Assembly: GCF_000203975.2 (NCBI RefSeq)
Contig: NZ_AFCF02000006.1
Location: forward strand, 372,001-436,000
DNA: 64,000 bases
From: Leisingera sp. ANG1
Lineage (GTDB): Bacteria > Pseudomonadota > Alphaproteobacteria > Rhodobacterales > Rhodobacteraceae
Reading direction: 5' to 3'
Under the pieces are notes generated by a model. It was not told the origin of the DNA and did not search any database. It saw nothing but the letters and a program-made list of their open reading frames with translations. Below, piece by piece: positions 17,296-25,231 of this stretch. The first letter of the stretch is position 1. Each line of letters begins with the position of its first letter. The translations under genes and the position numbers were made by a program.

Positions 17296-17748
17296 ATGAG
17301 CGACGAGATTTCCACCAGCGCTGAGGCGGCAGAGGCGGCGGTGCTGCCCTGCGTGCATGAAGTCCACGCAGATCCGGAGGCCTGCGCCGGCCTCACCAAA
17401 GTGCCGGAGAAGCTGCAGAAACCGGATGCTGCCAAAAGCCCGGCCCGCTGGGCCTATGAGCGGCTGATCCTTTACATCCAGAATTTCGAACAGCAGCTGG
17501 ACGCTGAGCATGAGGTCGCAATGGGCTTTACTGGCGGCAATACCGGCGTGCTCCGGATTGAGGGCATGGGCTATTTCGATCCCGATATCATCACCTACTA
17601 CGGCAGCGAACCGGATGGCTCCCGCACTCAGCTGGTGCAGCATGTCAGCCAGCTCAATGTGATGCTGCGCGCAGTGCCCAAGGCGCGCGAGGAAGAACCC
17701 GCCAACCGTATCGGCTTCCGCCTCGCCTCGGACCTGCAGCAGGAGTGA
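17296..17748 (+). CDS. DUF6173 family protein
   Basis: A 150-residue cytosolic protein matching the DUF6173 group found in Rhodobacteraceae; the function is unknown. Typical parts are SPARWAYERLILYIQNFE (helix), followed by a beta-rich half with VAMGFTGGNTGVLRIEGMGY and FDPDIITYYG. The N-terminal 45 residues are acidic and low in structure. I chose the ATG with GGGGAG ahead of it (MSDEISTS); an earlier ATG lies in the tail of the MBL gene. It may be co-transcribed with the dehydrogenase/MBL pair, 26 bases upstream. Confidence 0.8.
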   Translation: MSDEISTSAEAAEAAVLPCVHEVHADPEACAGLTKVPEKLQKPDAAKSPARWAYERLILYIQNFEQQLDAEHEVAMGFTGGNTGVLRIEGMGYFDPDIITYYGSEPDGSRTQLVQHVSQLNVMLRAVPKAREEEPANRIGFRLASDLQQE

Positions 17749-17911
17749 GCCGCACGATTCGCCGCCCGGGCCGCAGCCGCAGGATCCGCAGCGGTTTTCT
17801 GTGGTTTTCGGGCGGCATTTCCCAGGGATGCGCCCGAATGACGTGGTGACAGGGCCCGGCAAATCCGGTAATCACCGGGAAAACGCACGTGAATTTTGAG
17901 GGATAACTCAC

Positions 17912-18046
17912 ATGGCTGATCATCAGCACGGCACCATGGACATCACCGTTCAGGAGAAGATGTTCTCGAGCTTCATGACCTTCGTGACCCGTTTCTGCAT
18001 CGCGATGGTCTTCCTCGCGCTGTTCCTGGCTATTTTCGCCACCTGA
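17912..18046 (+). CDS. aa3-type cytochrome c oxidase subunit IV microprotein
   Basis: A 44-residue protein easily missed by length filters. It starts MADHQHGTMDITVQEKMFSS and ends in one hydrophobic helix (about 25-42), the exact layout of the small bacterial aa3-oxidase subunit IV (COX4_pro_2 family), which packs against the oxidase core and is not needed for catalysis. A GAGGGA site precedes the ATG. No other oxidase genes are close, so its gene is separate from the main cta operon, as is common in Rhodobacteraceae. The lipoprotein gene begins 16 bases after its stop. Confidence 0.85.
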   Translation: MADHQHGTMDITVQEKMFSSFMTFVTRFCIAMVFLALFLAIFAT

Positions 18047-18062
18047 TCCCGGGACCAAACTT

Positions 18063-18680
18063 ATGCGCAATCTGCTCTGCCTCGGCGCGGTGATGCTGGC
18101 GCTTGCGGGTTGCGCGGCGCCGCAGCAGCCCAACGCGGATGCCGAAACCCTGGCCAAGGTGGCCTACCGCCACCCCGGCCCCGCGACGCTCACCCTGTAC
18201 ACGATGATCAACAACCGCACCGGCAAGGGCGGCCACGCGTCGCTGATGATCAACGCGTCTGAACGGGTGATCTTCGATCCCGCAGGCTCTTTCTACGCCT
18301 CAGTCGTGCCGGAGCGGAACGACGTCCTCTATGGTATCACCCCGGCAGTGGAAAAGGCCTACCGCGGCGCCCATGCGCGCAGCACTTTCCATGTGGTGGT
18401 GCAGCGGGTTGAGGTGACGCCGGAACAGGCCCAGAAGGCCTATCAGCTGGCAGTGACCAACGGCCGCGTGCCGGGGGCCTACTGCGCCCAGGCCACCATC
18501 GGCATCCTGCAGCAGATCCCGGGCTTCGAAAGCCTCGACCGTACCTTCTATCCGGAAAAGCTCTCCGCCCAGTTCGGCCAGCTGTCGGGGGTGGTGACGG
18601 AACGCTACTACGAAAACGACAGCGCCGACTTGCAAGCGGGCATCACCAAGAGCGACGCTGCGCTCAGCACTGCCGAGTAA
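18063..18680 (+). CDS. Lipoprotein, possible NlpC/P60-like fold
   Basis: A 205-residue lipoprotein with a short signal peptide and lipobox LAGC (Cys17). The mature part has GKGGHASLMINASERVIFDP (about 58-77) and later GAYCAQATIGILQQIPGF. A His in an early strand and a Cys at the start of a later helix suggest a circularly permuted NlpC/P60-like or related papain-like fold; this is inference from pattern and not proven. It follows the subunit IV microprotein by 16 bases and is convergent with azlD. Function unknown. Confidence 0.7.
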   Translation: MRNLLCLGAVMLALAGCAAPQQPNADAETLAKVAYRHPGPATLTLYTMINNRTGKGGHASLMINASERVIFDPAGSFYASVVPERNDVLYGITPAVEKAYRGAHARSTFHVVVQRVEVTPEQAQKAYQLAVTNGRVPGAYCAQATIGILQQIPGFESLDRTFYPEKLSAQFGQLSGVVTERYYENDSADLQAGITKSDAALSTAE

Positions 18681-18704
18681 TTCTTCCGCCCGGGCGCAGA
18701 GCGC

Positions 18705-19034
18705 TCAGGCGGCGAGATACAGGAGCAGCAGGCACAGCCCGCCGGTGCCGAGCCCGATCAGCACATTGCGCGTCAGATAACCCGCTGCAAAGGTCGCGGC
18801 GGCGGCTGCAAAATGCATCAGGCTGGGATCGCCGCCGGTGGGGGCAGGCCAGACCACCAGCGGCGCGACCAGCGCCGGGATGATTGCCACTGCGGTATAG
18901 CGCAGATGACGCATCAGCCATTCAGGGATGGGCTTGCCGCCCATGAAGCCGATGAAGGCAAACCGCAAGCCGTAGCTGCCAAGCGCCAGCCCGATGATCA
19001 CGGTCCACAAGATGGGTGTGGGGATGCTGCTCAT
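18705..19034 (-). CDS. azlD: AzlD-type small subunit of branched-chain amino-acid exporter
   Basis: A 109-residue membrane protein with four hydrophobic stretches, matching AzlD, the small partner of AzlC in export of branched-chain amino acids and analogues. The RFAFIGFMGGKPIPEW segment and LRYTAVAIIPALVAPLVVW are typical. The start overlaps the azlC stop as ATGA, so the pair is translationally coupled. It converges on the lipoprotein gene. Confidence 0.9.
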   Translation of the reverse strand: MSSIPTPILWTVIIGLALGSYGLRFAFIGFMGGKPIPEWLMRHLRYTAVAIIPALVAPLVVWPAPTGGDPSLMHFAAAAATFAAGYLTRNVLIGLGTGGLCLLLLYLAA

Positions 19035-19759
19035 TTTGCGCCCTCCGCCTTGGCCTTCTGCCGCTCCAGCCACAGTTCCGCCTGCGCGCCCGCGATCATC
19101 CCGGCAATGCCCGCCACGATCAGACCCAGATTATAGGGCAGGGCAGAGGCCGGCAGCGAAGCCGCCACCGCAACAAAACAGGCCGCCACATGGGCAGGGG
19201 TCCGCAGCATCGGGCCGATCATCGCCAGAAACGCCAGCGGCAGCACGAAGTCCACGCCCCAGCTCTCCGGGATGCGGGTGCCAACCAGCGCACCCAGCGC
19301 GGTGGCGATGACCCAGGCCGGTGTGATCAGCCCGTTGGTGCCAAAGAAATAGGCCATCCGCTGCGCCAGCGGCATTTCCGGCTCCTGTTCGAACTGCACG
19401 ACCGACAGCGCATAGGACTGATCGACGATGAAATAGGCGGCAATTGCCCGCTGCCACATTGGTGCATCGCCCAGGTAGGGCGTCAACGAGGCCGAATACA
19501 TCGCCATCCGCAGGTTCACCGCCAGCGCCGAAATCAGGATGATGATCAGCGGCGCATTCTCCTGCATCAGCTGCAGCGCGGTGAACTGGGCGGCGCCGGC
19601 AAAGACAGTGAGTGAGAAGGCAAAGGCCTCCGGCACGATCAGCCCGGCCTCCGCGGCCAGCACTCCGAACAGGAAGCCGAAGGGCGAGGCCATGAACAGA
19701 AACGGCGCGCTGTCGCGAAACCCTTTCCAGAAGGCTGATTTGGTGGTGGTGATTGCCAT
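19031..19759 (-). CDS. azlC: AzlC family branched-chain amino-acid exporter
   Basis: A 242-residue inner-membrane protein of the AzlC family, the large subunit of the AzlCD exporter. Markers are FLFGVLAAEAGL near the N-terminus, FAGAAQFTALQLM (GAAQF is the family signature) and NLRMAMYSASL in the next helix. It is divergent from fdhD, with only 19 bases between the nearest possible starts, so the two promoters must overlap the 5' ends of the genes or start codons lie further in. Substrate specificity is inferred from the family. Confidence 0.92.
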   Translation of the reverse strand: MAITTTKSAFWKGFRDSAPFLFMASPFGFLFGVLAAEAGLIVPEAFAFSLTVFAGAAQFTALQLMQENAPLIIILISALAVNLRMAMYSASLTPYLGDAPMWQRAIAAYFIVDQSYALSVVQFEQEPEMPLAQRMAYFFGTNGLITPAWVIATALGALVGTRIPESWGVDFVLPLAFLAMIGPMLRTPAHVAACFVAVAASLPASALPYNLGLIVAGIAGMIAGAQAELWLERQKAKAEGAK

Positions 19760-19778
19760 CTGCGCGTCCTAGATTGCC

Positions 19779-20699
19779 TTGACCCGCCCTACGGCGGACG
19801 CAGAAGGAATGCAATTGGTGAGTATGGATATCACGTCAGAATACCTGATCGCCCCCGGTGTCTCCGACCCGCGGCTCACGCGCGCGGTCACCGGCGTCGA
19901 CCAGAACGGCGAGCAAAGCGAGATCGCCGTGGTCGAGGAACGCCCGCTGACCATCTTCCTGAATTCGCAGGAAATTGTCACCGCGATGACCATCGGCGAC
20001 TACCCGGAATATCTGGCGCTCGGCTTCCTGCGCAATCAGCGGATGCTGCGCGACGAGGATGAAGTCACCCGCGTCGACTATGACGAGGACCTGGAAACCG
20101 TGGTGGTGCGCACCGCGGTGGAAACCAGCCACGAGGAAAAGCTGAAGAAGAAAACCCGCACGTCGGGCTGCGCGGTCGGCACCGTCTTTGGCGACATGAT
20201 GGAGGGGCTGGAGGACGTGCGCCTGCCGCAGGTGGAAGTGAAATCCTCCTGGCTTTATGCACTGGCGCACAAGATCAACCGCACGCCATCGCTCTATCTG
20301 GAGGCCGGCGCCATCCATGGCACCGTGCTCTGCCGTCAGGACCGCCCGCTGGTCTATATGGAGGACGTCGGCCGCCACAACGCAGTGGACAAGATTGCCG
20401 GCTGGATGCTGTCGGAGCAGGCGGAAGCGGCGGACAAGATTCTTTATACCACCGGGCGGCTGACCTCGGAGATGGTGATCAAAACCGCGATGATGGGCAT
20501 TCCGGTGCTGGCCTCACGCTCCGGCTTCACTGCTTGGGGCGTGGAGATCGCCCGCGAGGTCGGCCTCACCCTGATCGGCCGGATGCGGGGCCAGCGGTTC
20601 GTCTGCCTGGCGGGCGAGGAGCGTTTGGTGCGCGATATGGACCCCAGAGACGCGCCGGTTGAGGAGAAGAAACAACGGCGCAAGAGTGCGGAAGGCTAA
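19779..20699 (+). CDS. fdhD: Formate dehydrogenase accessory sulfurtransferase FdhD
   Basis: Transfers sulfur from IscS to the bis-MGD cofactor so that formate dehydrogenase becomes active. The 306-residue reading is slightly long; starts at 19809 and 19824 are also in frame and either could be the real one. Core motifs are ERPLTIFLNSQ, YMEDVGRHNAVDKIAGW and LYTTGRLTSEMV. The catalytic loop, usually CxxC (GCGVCG), reads SGCAVGT: Cys131 stays and the second Cys is Gly134. In E. coli the first Cys is the essential one, as far as I recall. It heads the Mo-cofactor block fdhD-mobA-mobB-moeA. A tandem hairpin separates it from mobA. Confidence 0.9.
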   Translation: MTRPTADAEGMQLVSMDITSEYLIAPGVSDPRLTRAVTGVDQNGEQSEIAVVEERPLTIFLNSQEIVTAMTIGDYPEYLALGFLRNQRMLRDEDEVTRVDYDEDLETVVVRTAVETSHEEKLKKKTRTSGCAVGTVFGDMMEGLEDVRLPQVEVKSSWLYALAHKINRTPSLYLEAGAIHGTVLCRQDRPLVYMEDVGRHNAVDKIAGWMLSEQAEAADKILYTTGRLTSEMVIKTAMMGIPVLASRSGFTAWGVEIAREVGLTLIGRMRGQRFVCLAGEERLVRDMDPRDAPVEEKKQRRKSAEG

Positions 20700-20701
20700 C
20701 T

Positions 20702-20744
20702 GGATTTCACGCGAAATCCGTCCCGGAAAACACGTGTTTTCCGG
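20702..20744 (+). promoter_or_regulatory. Tandem inverted repeats between fdhD and mobA
   Basis: Two perfect inverted repeats lie side by side 3 bases after the fdhD stop. The first is GGATTTC/GAAATCC with a 4-base loop (20702-20719). The second is a 22-bp perfect palindrome at 20723-20744 centred on CACGTG, with arms CCGGAAAACAC. There is no T-run, so a simple Rho-independent terminator is unlikely. An operator, an RNA processing or stabilising hairpin, or an attenuator ahead of mobA (start 20761) would fit. Confidence 0.5.
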
Positions 20745-20760
20745 CGCGTGAGGAGAAGAG

Positions 20761-21405
20761 ATGACAGACCAGAAGCCATTGGGCGTAATCCTCGCAGGCG
20801 GCCTCGCCACCCGGATGGGCGGTGGCGACAAGGGGCGGCTGCAGGTCGGCGGCCAAAGCCTCCTATCCCGCGTGGTGGACCGCCTGTCGCCGCAGGTCTC
20901 TGGCCTCGCACTCAATGCGAATGGAGATCCAGAGCGGTTCGCTGACCTGGGCCTGCCAGTCATTGCCGACTCGATCGAAGGCTTCGCCGGCCCGCTGGCG
21001 GGCGTGCTGGCAGGTCTCGACTGGGCTGCAGAGCAGGGGGCGGAAACCATCGTGACCGCCGCTGCCGACACGCCGTTCTTCCCGCAGGATCTGGTCACCC
21101 GGCTGACCGCAGCGTCCGAAGACATGGAACAACCGCTGGTCCTCGCCACCACCCCGCGCACCGGCGACGAGGCGCTGAAATCCGGCGGCGGCAAGCGCGT
21201 TAACCGGCACCCGGCCTTTGGCCTCTGGCCCGTGGCCCTGCGCGATGACCTGCGTGCCGCGTTGCATGACGGCTTGCGCAAGGTGGTCCTATGGACCGAC
21301 CAGCACAACGGCCGCGAGGCGCTGTTTGAGGCCGATCCCTTTGACCCGTTCTTCAACATCAATACCCCAGAAGATCTGGCTAAAGCCGAGGAGCTCTTGA
21401 AATGA
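20761..21405 (+). CDS. mobA: Molybdenum cofactor guanylyltransferase
   Basis: Attaches GMP to Mo-molybdopterin to give the MGD cofactor used by DMSO-reductase-family enzymes such as formate dehydrogenase. At 214 residues the length is normal. The nucleotide-binding N-terminus is VILAGGLATRMGGGDKGRL, followed by DSIEGFAGPLAGVLAGL and TAAADTPFFP, and it ends with FFNINTPEDLAKAE. GAGGAGAAGAG precedes the ATG. The last four bases overlap the start of mobB (ATGA). Confidence 0.96.
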   Translation: MTDQKPLGVILAGGLATRMGGGDKGRLQVGGQSLLSRVVDRLSPQVSGLALNANGDPERFADLGLPVIADSIEGFAGPLAGVLAGLDWAAEQGAETIVTAAADTPFFPQDLVTRLTAASEDMEQPLVLATTPRTGDEALKSGGGKRVNRHPAFGLWPVALRDDLRAALHDGLRKVVLWTDQHNGREALFEADPFDPFFNINTPEDLAKAEELLK

Positions 21406-21893
21406 AGATTTACGGCGTCACCGGCTGGAAGAACAACGGCAAGACCGGGCTGATGGAGCGGCTGGTCGCTGAATTCTGTGCCCGCGGGTTCTCTGTCTCC
21501 ACCATCAAACACGCCCACCATGCCACTGATGTGGATCAGCCCGGCACCGACAGCCACCGCCACCGCCAGGCCGGCGCGTCAGAGGTGGTGCTGGCTTCCG
21601 CTGGCCGCGTCGCGATCATGCAGGAGCTGCGCGGTGCGGCAGAGCCGCTGCTGGCAGAGCTGCTGGCCCGCCTGAACCCCGTCGATCTGGTGCTGGTGGA
21701 GGGCTACAAGCGTGAACCGCACCCCAAGATCGAGGCCTTCCGGCAAGCTGCAGGCACCGAACTGATCGCGCCTAGGGATCCCAGCATCCGCGCTATCGCC
21801 AGCGACACAACGCTGGATCTGGACCACCCGGTGTTCGATCTGAACGACACGGCAGCGATCGCGGATTTCATCCAGGCGGAATTGGGGCTGTGA
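21402..21893 (+). CDS. mobB: Molybdopterin-guanine dinucleotide biosynthesis protein B
   Basis: GTP-binding adapter that helps MobA in MGD synthesis. 163 residues. The P-loop is GWKNNGKTGLMERL (residues 8-21), and TIKHAHHATDVDQPGTDSHR carries the family switch region; VLVEGYKREPHPKIE follows. The start overlaps mobA and the stop overlaps the GTG of the moeA fusion (GTGA), so all three are co-translated. Confidence 0.96.
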   Translation: MKIYGVTGWKNNGKTGLMERLVAEFCARGFSVSTIKHAHHATDVDQPGTDSHRHRQAGASEVVLASAGRVAIMQELRGAAEPLLAELLARLNPVDLVLVEGYKREPHPKIEAFRQAAGTELIAPRDPSIRAIASDTTLDLDHPVFDLNDTAAIADFIQAELGL

Positions 21894-24028
21894 CCCCCTT
21901 TGATACCGTCCTGGCCGTCGACTGGTCCGCGGCCAAGCGCAAGCCCCGGCGCCCCAGCAAGGACGCGATCTGGCTCGGAGTGGCGCGCGGCGGCATCGCA
22001 GAGCAGCCGGTTTACTGCCGCAGCCGGATTGAGGCAGAAGCTTGGATCAGCCGCTTTCTTGCTGCGGAGCAGGCCGCAGGGCGGCGGGTGCTGGCAGCCT
22101 TTGATTTCCCCTTCGGATACCCGCGCGGACTTGCACGCCGGATCACCGGATCGAATGACCCATTTGCCTTATGGGCATGGCTGGAAGAACGGATCGAAGA
22201 CGCACAGAACGGCAACAACAACCGGTTTGATGTCGCCTCGGAAATGAACCGGCAGTTTGCCGGCGCCGGTCCGTTCTGGGGCAAGCCGGACGAGAAGGCC
22301 TGGCCTGACATTCCCTACCGCAAGGTCGGCTTAAGATATGAAGACGTCGCGGAACGGCGCCGCGCAGACTTGGCAGCCAAGGCGTCCTCCTCCTGTTTCC
22401 AGCTGTTCTTCAACCCAACGGTTGGCAGCCAGGTCCTGATGGGGCTGCCGGTGCTGCAGCGGTTGCGGCTCCGGCACATGGTTGCTGTCTGGCCTTTTCA
22501 AAACATTGCGGACGCGCAAATTGTGTTTGCAGAAATTTGGCCAGGATTGATCGAACCGGCCGTCAAGGCCGCAATGGCTGTTGCCGGCCGGGATGAAATA
22601 CGCGACCGGGTGCAAATGCGGCTGTTGTCGCAGGCGCTCAGCCGCTTGCCAGCACAGGAGCTGGCCGCAATGCTGGCTGCTGCACCTGACGAAGCACAAG
22701 AGGAGGCCTGGATATTGGGCACGGGTTTTGAAGACCGCTTGAACGCGCTGGCCTCGGAAGACCCGGGCGGGCTGACACCGCCGCCGCTCAGCAACGACTG
22801 CTTTGCCCTGCCTGCGGGCGTCGACTGGACCCCGGTCGATGACGCGCTGGCGTTGCTGCGGGACAGGCTGGGGCCAGTGACCGGCGCGGAAACCGTGCCG
22901 CTGGCAGACGCGCTTGGCCGGGTGCTGGCAGCTGATGCGGCGGCCAAACGCTCCAACCCGCCGCTGCCGAATACGGCGGTGGACGGCTACGGCTTTGCCG
23001 GTGGCCGGGCAGCGGGGCCGCATGTGCTGCCGCTGGTGCAGGGCCGGGCCGCTGCCGGGGTGCCGTTTGACGGTACCGTGGCTGAAGGCAACGCCATCCG
23101 GGTGCTGACCGGCGCCGCGCTGCCTGAGGGCGTGGACACGGTGATCCTGGAGGAAGACGTCAACACCGATGGGGAGCAGATTGCTTTCAATGGCCCGCTG
23201 AAACAGGGCGCCAACACCCGCAAAGCAGGCGAGGATGTCTGCGCGGATGAGGTCATCCTTCCCGCAGGCCGGGTCATTACCCCTGCCGATCTGGCCCTGG
23301 CCTCTGCTACAGGGCTGGCGGAGCTGACCGTGAGGCTGCCGCTGCGGGTGGGCGTGCTCTCCACCGGCGATGAGCTGGTCGAGGCCGGGGAACCTGCTGG
23401 CAAGGGCCAGATTTTTGACGCAAACCGCCCCATGCTGCTGGCGCTGATCCGTCAGCTGGGCTTTGTGCCGGTGGACCTGGGCAAGGCCGCTGACGACAGG
23501 GAAGCCCTGAGGCGGCATTTGGACAGTGCGGCGGCAAAAACGGATGTGATTCTGACCTCTGGCGGCGCCTCGGCGGGGGATGAGGACCACATGTCGGCGC
23601 TCCTGCGTGAGGCGGGGGCGATGCAGGAATGGCGCATCGCGCTGAAACCGGGCCGACCGCTGGCGCTTGGAATGTGGCAGGGCACGCCGGTTTTCGGGCT
23701 GCCGGGCAACCCGGTGGCGGCGCTGGTTTGCACATTGATCTTTGCCCGCCCCGCAATGGGGCTGATGGCGGGGGCGGGCTGGCAGGAACCGCAAGCGTTT
23801 GAAGTTCCGGCGGCATTCGAAAAGCGCAAGAAACCGGGCCGCCGCGAATACCTGCGGGCGCGGGTGCGGGACGGCAAGGCGGAGGTGTTCAAGTCCGAAG
23901 GCTCCGGCCGGATCAGCGGCCTCAGCTGGGCCGAAGGTCTGGTGGAACTCGGCGACGGCGCGGCTGAGATCAAGCCCGGCGATCCGGTCCGTTTCATCCC
24001 TTACGGCAGTTTCGCGATGCAGGCGTAG
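21890..24028 (+). CDS. moeA: RNase H-like (DUF429-type) domain fused to molybdopterin molybdotransferase MoeA
   Basis: A 712-residue fusion; ordinary MoeA is about 400. Residues from about 304 to the end are MoeA, which inserts molybdate into adenylylated molybdopterin: NTAVDGYG, LPEGVDTVILEEDV, STGDELVE, TSGGASAGDEDH, LKPGRPLALG and GLPGNPVAA are all in order. Residues 1-290 form a separate domain with AVDWSAAK (Asp11), AAFDFPFGYP (Asp72) and FAEIWPGLI (Glu215), the spacing of acidic motifs seen in DUF429 RNase H-like proteins; no known Mo role is established for it. Translation starts at a GTG overlapping the mobB stop. The N-terminal half looks real: it stays in frame with no stop, and no internal start with a good ribosome site appears before the MoeA part. 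A sequencing join error is the main alternative. Confidence 0.88.
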   Translation: MTPFDTVLAVDWSAAKRKPRRPSKDAIWLGVARGGIAEQPVYCRSRIEAEAWISRFLAAEQAAGRRVLAAFDFPFGYPRGLARRITGSNDPFALWAWLEERIEDAQNGNNNRFDVASEMNRQFAGAGPFWGKPDEKAWPDIPYRKVGLRYEDVAERRRADLAAKASSSCFQLFFNPTVGSQVLMGLPVLQRLRLRHMVAVWPFQNIADAQIVFAEIWPGLIEPAVKAAMAVAGRDEIRDRVQMRLLSQALSRLPAQELAAMLAAAPDEAQEEAWILGTGFEDRLNALASEDPGGLTPPPLSNDCFALPAGVDWTPVDDALALLRDRLGPVTGAETVPLADALGRVLAADAAAKRSNPPLPNTAVDGYGFAGGRAAGPHVLPLVQGRAAAGVPFDGTVAEGNAIRVLTGAALPEGVDTVILEEDVNTDGEQIAFNGPLKQGANTRKAGEDVCADEVILPAGRVITPADLALASATGLAELTVRLPLRVGVLSTGDELVEAGEPAGKGQIFDANRPMLLALIRQLGFVPVDLGKAADDREALRRHLDSAAAKTDVILTSGGASAGDEDHMSALLREAGAMQEWRIALKPGRPLALGMWQGTPVFGLPGNPVAALVCTLIFARPAMGLMAGAGWQEPQAFEVPAAFEKRKKPGRREYLRARVRDGKAEVFKSEGSGRISGLSWAEGLVELGDGAAEIKPGDPVRFIPYGSFAMQA

Positions 24029-24030
24029 CG

Positions 24031-24140
24031 CTCCCGCCCGCGGCCCGGCGCATCGCAGATGCTTGCCCGCCGTTGGGCCAGGCGCCGCGCTGGCACGCGG
24101 CGCGCCGCTGCATGCTGCTTCTTTCTGGTCCTAAATACCC
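24031..24140 (+). repeat. 110-bp dispersed intergenic repeat, copy 1
   Basis: Starts 2 bases after the moeA-fusion stop and reaches AAATACCC. It matches a second copy at 31864-31974 with shared blocks CTCCCGCCCGCGG, GGCGCATCG, TGCCCGCCGTTGGGCC, GCGCTG-CACGC and CTTCTTTCTGGT. It contains several self-complementary stretches (GCATCGCAGATGC, GCGCTGGCACGCGGCGCG). Both copies lie between the ends of convergent genes. It could be a REP-like element or a structured bidirectional terminator. Confidence 0.75.
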
Positions 24141-24174
24141 GCGCCGCAGCCGGCGGCCCGGCGGAGCCGCCCCC

Positions 24175-25212
24175 TCAGTCGAAGGTCCCGGCCACACGCC
24201 CCACCAGCATGAAGGCGCGGGCGGTGCGGGTATTGCCAAGCGCGGAAATCTCGCTATCGCTGGCCTCAGCCTCGAAATCCGCAAACATCTGGTCGAACCG
24301 GCGCAGGAAATGATGCGCCGCGTCGCGGAAGATCGGGTCCTGCTTCATCCGCGCCGCGGTCAGCGCCAGGGAGGTCCGGTCGCGCACGCCGCCAAGCGCA
24401 GCCACCGCCCGGCCGCGGGCGCCCTGGCCGAACTGGCGCCAGATCTCGGGCCGCGCCATGTCGGGGCGCAGGTCGTCCATATAGATGCCGTCCTGGCTCA
24501 GCAGCGTCAGCACGTCCTGCGCCGCCTGGATCACCTGAGCCGCCTTGCGGTCGCGCAGCGCTGCGCGCAACGCCGCAAAGCCTTCCGCGTCCTCGGCGGT
24601 TTCCGGGAAATTCAGCGCCCGGATGAATTGTTCGGCGGGCAAGGGCGGCGCAGTGTCTGCGGCCTGGGTGCCTAGCGCCAGCGAGCCCTGGTCAGCCGCC
24701 GTCATCTCTGCCGCTTCTGCCGGGATGGCCGGGCGCAGCGGATTGGCGCGGCGGCTGGTGTGGAAGGTCGCCAGTGCGGTTTCGGTCTTGCGGGTGGCCT
24801 CGGCGATTTCCTCCAGCCGTTTCGCGACCGAGGTCTCCGCCACTGCCGCATGCTGCTGCGACTGTGCCAGATAGCTCTGGCGCAGCCCGTCAATGGCGGC
24901 CTGCAGCTGCTCGCTCTCTTCCCGCATCACCCGGGCTGAGCGCGCGGCAGAGGCCGCAACCCACAGCATTGCCAAGGGCAGCACCACTGCCAGCACGCTG
25001 ATGATCAGATCCGCCCACTGCGAAAGCCCGGCATCTTCGGGCGCCAGCACAAATGCCCCGGTCACCACCAGCAGCCACAGTGCCCCCAGCCCGATGGCGG
25101 CCAGCTCCGCACCGCCCAGGCCATTGGCCGCAGCGGGGCCGTCAAGGCGGCGCAGCGGCTGGCTGCCGCCTGGTTTCTGGCCAGAGCCCGGACTGCTGCT
25201 GGAGCCTGTCAT
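24175..25212 (-). CDS. Membrane protein with coiled coil, function unknown
   Basis: A 345-residue protein I do not recognise. After a Gly/Ser/Pro-rich N-terminus come two hydrophobic helices (about residues 40-60 and 68-90), then a helical region with heptad character (about 95-155, starting SARSARVMREESEQLQAAID) that is likely a coiled coil, and then an alanine-rich helical domain to the end. It lacks a signal peptide beyond the two helices, so most of it should be cytoplasmic. It lies 19 bases downstream of greA on the same strand. The overall layout recalls small membrane scaffold proteins, but nothing assigns a function. Confidence 0.75.
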   Translation of the reverse strand: MTGSSSSPGSGQKPGGSQPLRRLDGPAAANGLGGAELAAIGLGALWLLVVTGAFVLAPEDAGLSQWADLIISVLAVVLPLAMLWVAASAARSARVMREESEQLQAAIDGLRQSYLAQSQQHAAVAETSVAKRLEEIAEATRKTETALATFHTSRRANPLRPAIPAEAAEMTAADQGSLALGTQAADTAPPLPAEQFIRALNFPETAEDAEGFAALRAALRDRKAAQVIQAAQDVLTLLSQDGIYMDDLRPDMARPEIWRQFGQGARGRAVAALGGVRDRTSLALTAARMKQDPIFRDAAHHFLRRFDQMFADFEAEASDSEISALGNTRTARAFMLVGRVAGTFD

Positions 25213-25231
25213 GACCTCGCGGCCTCCCGGA

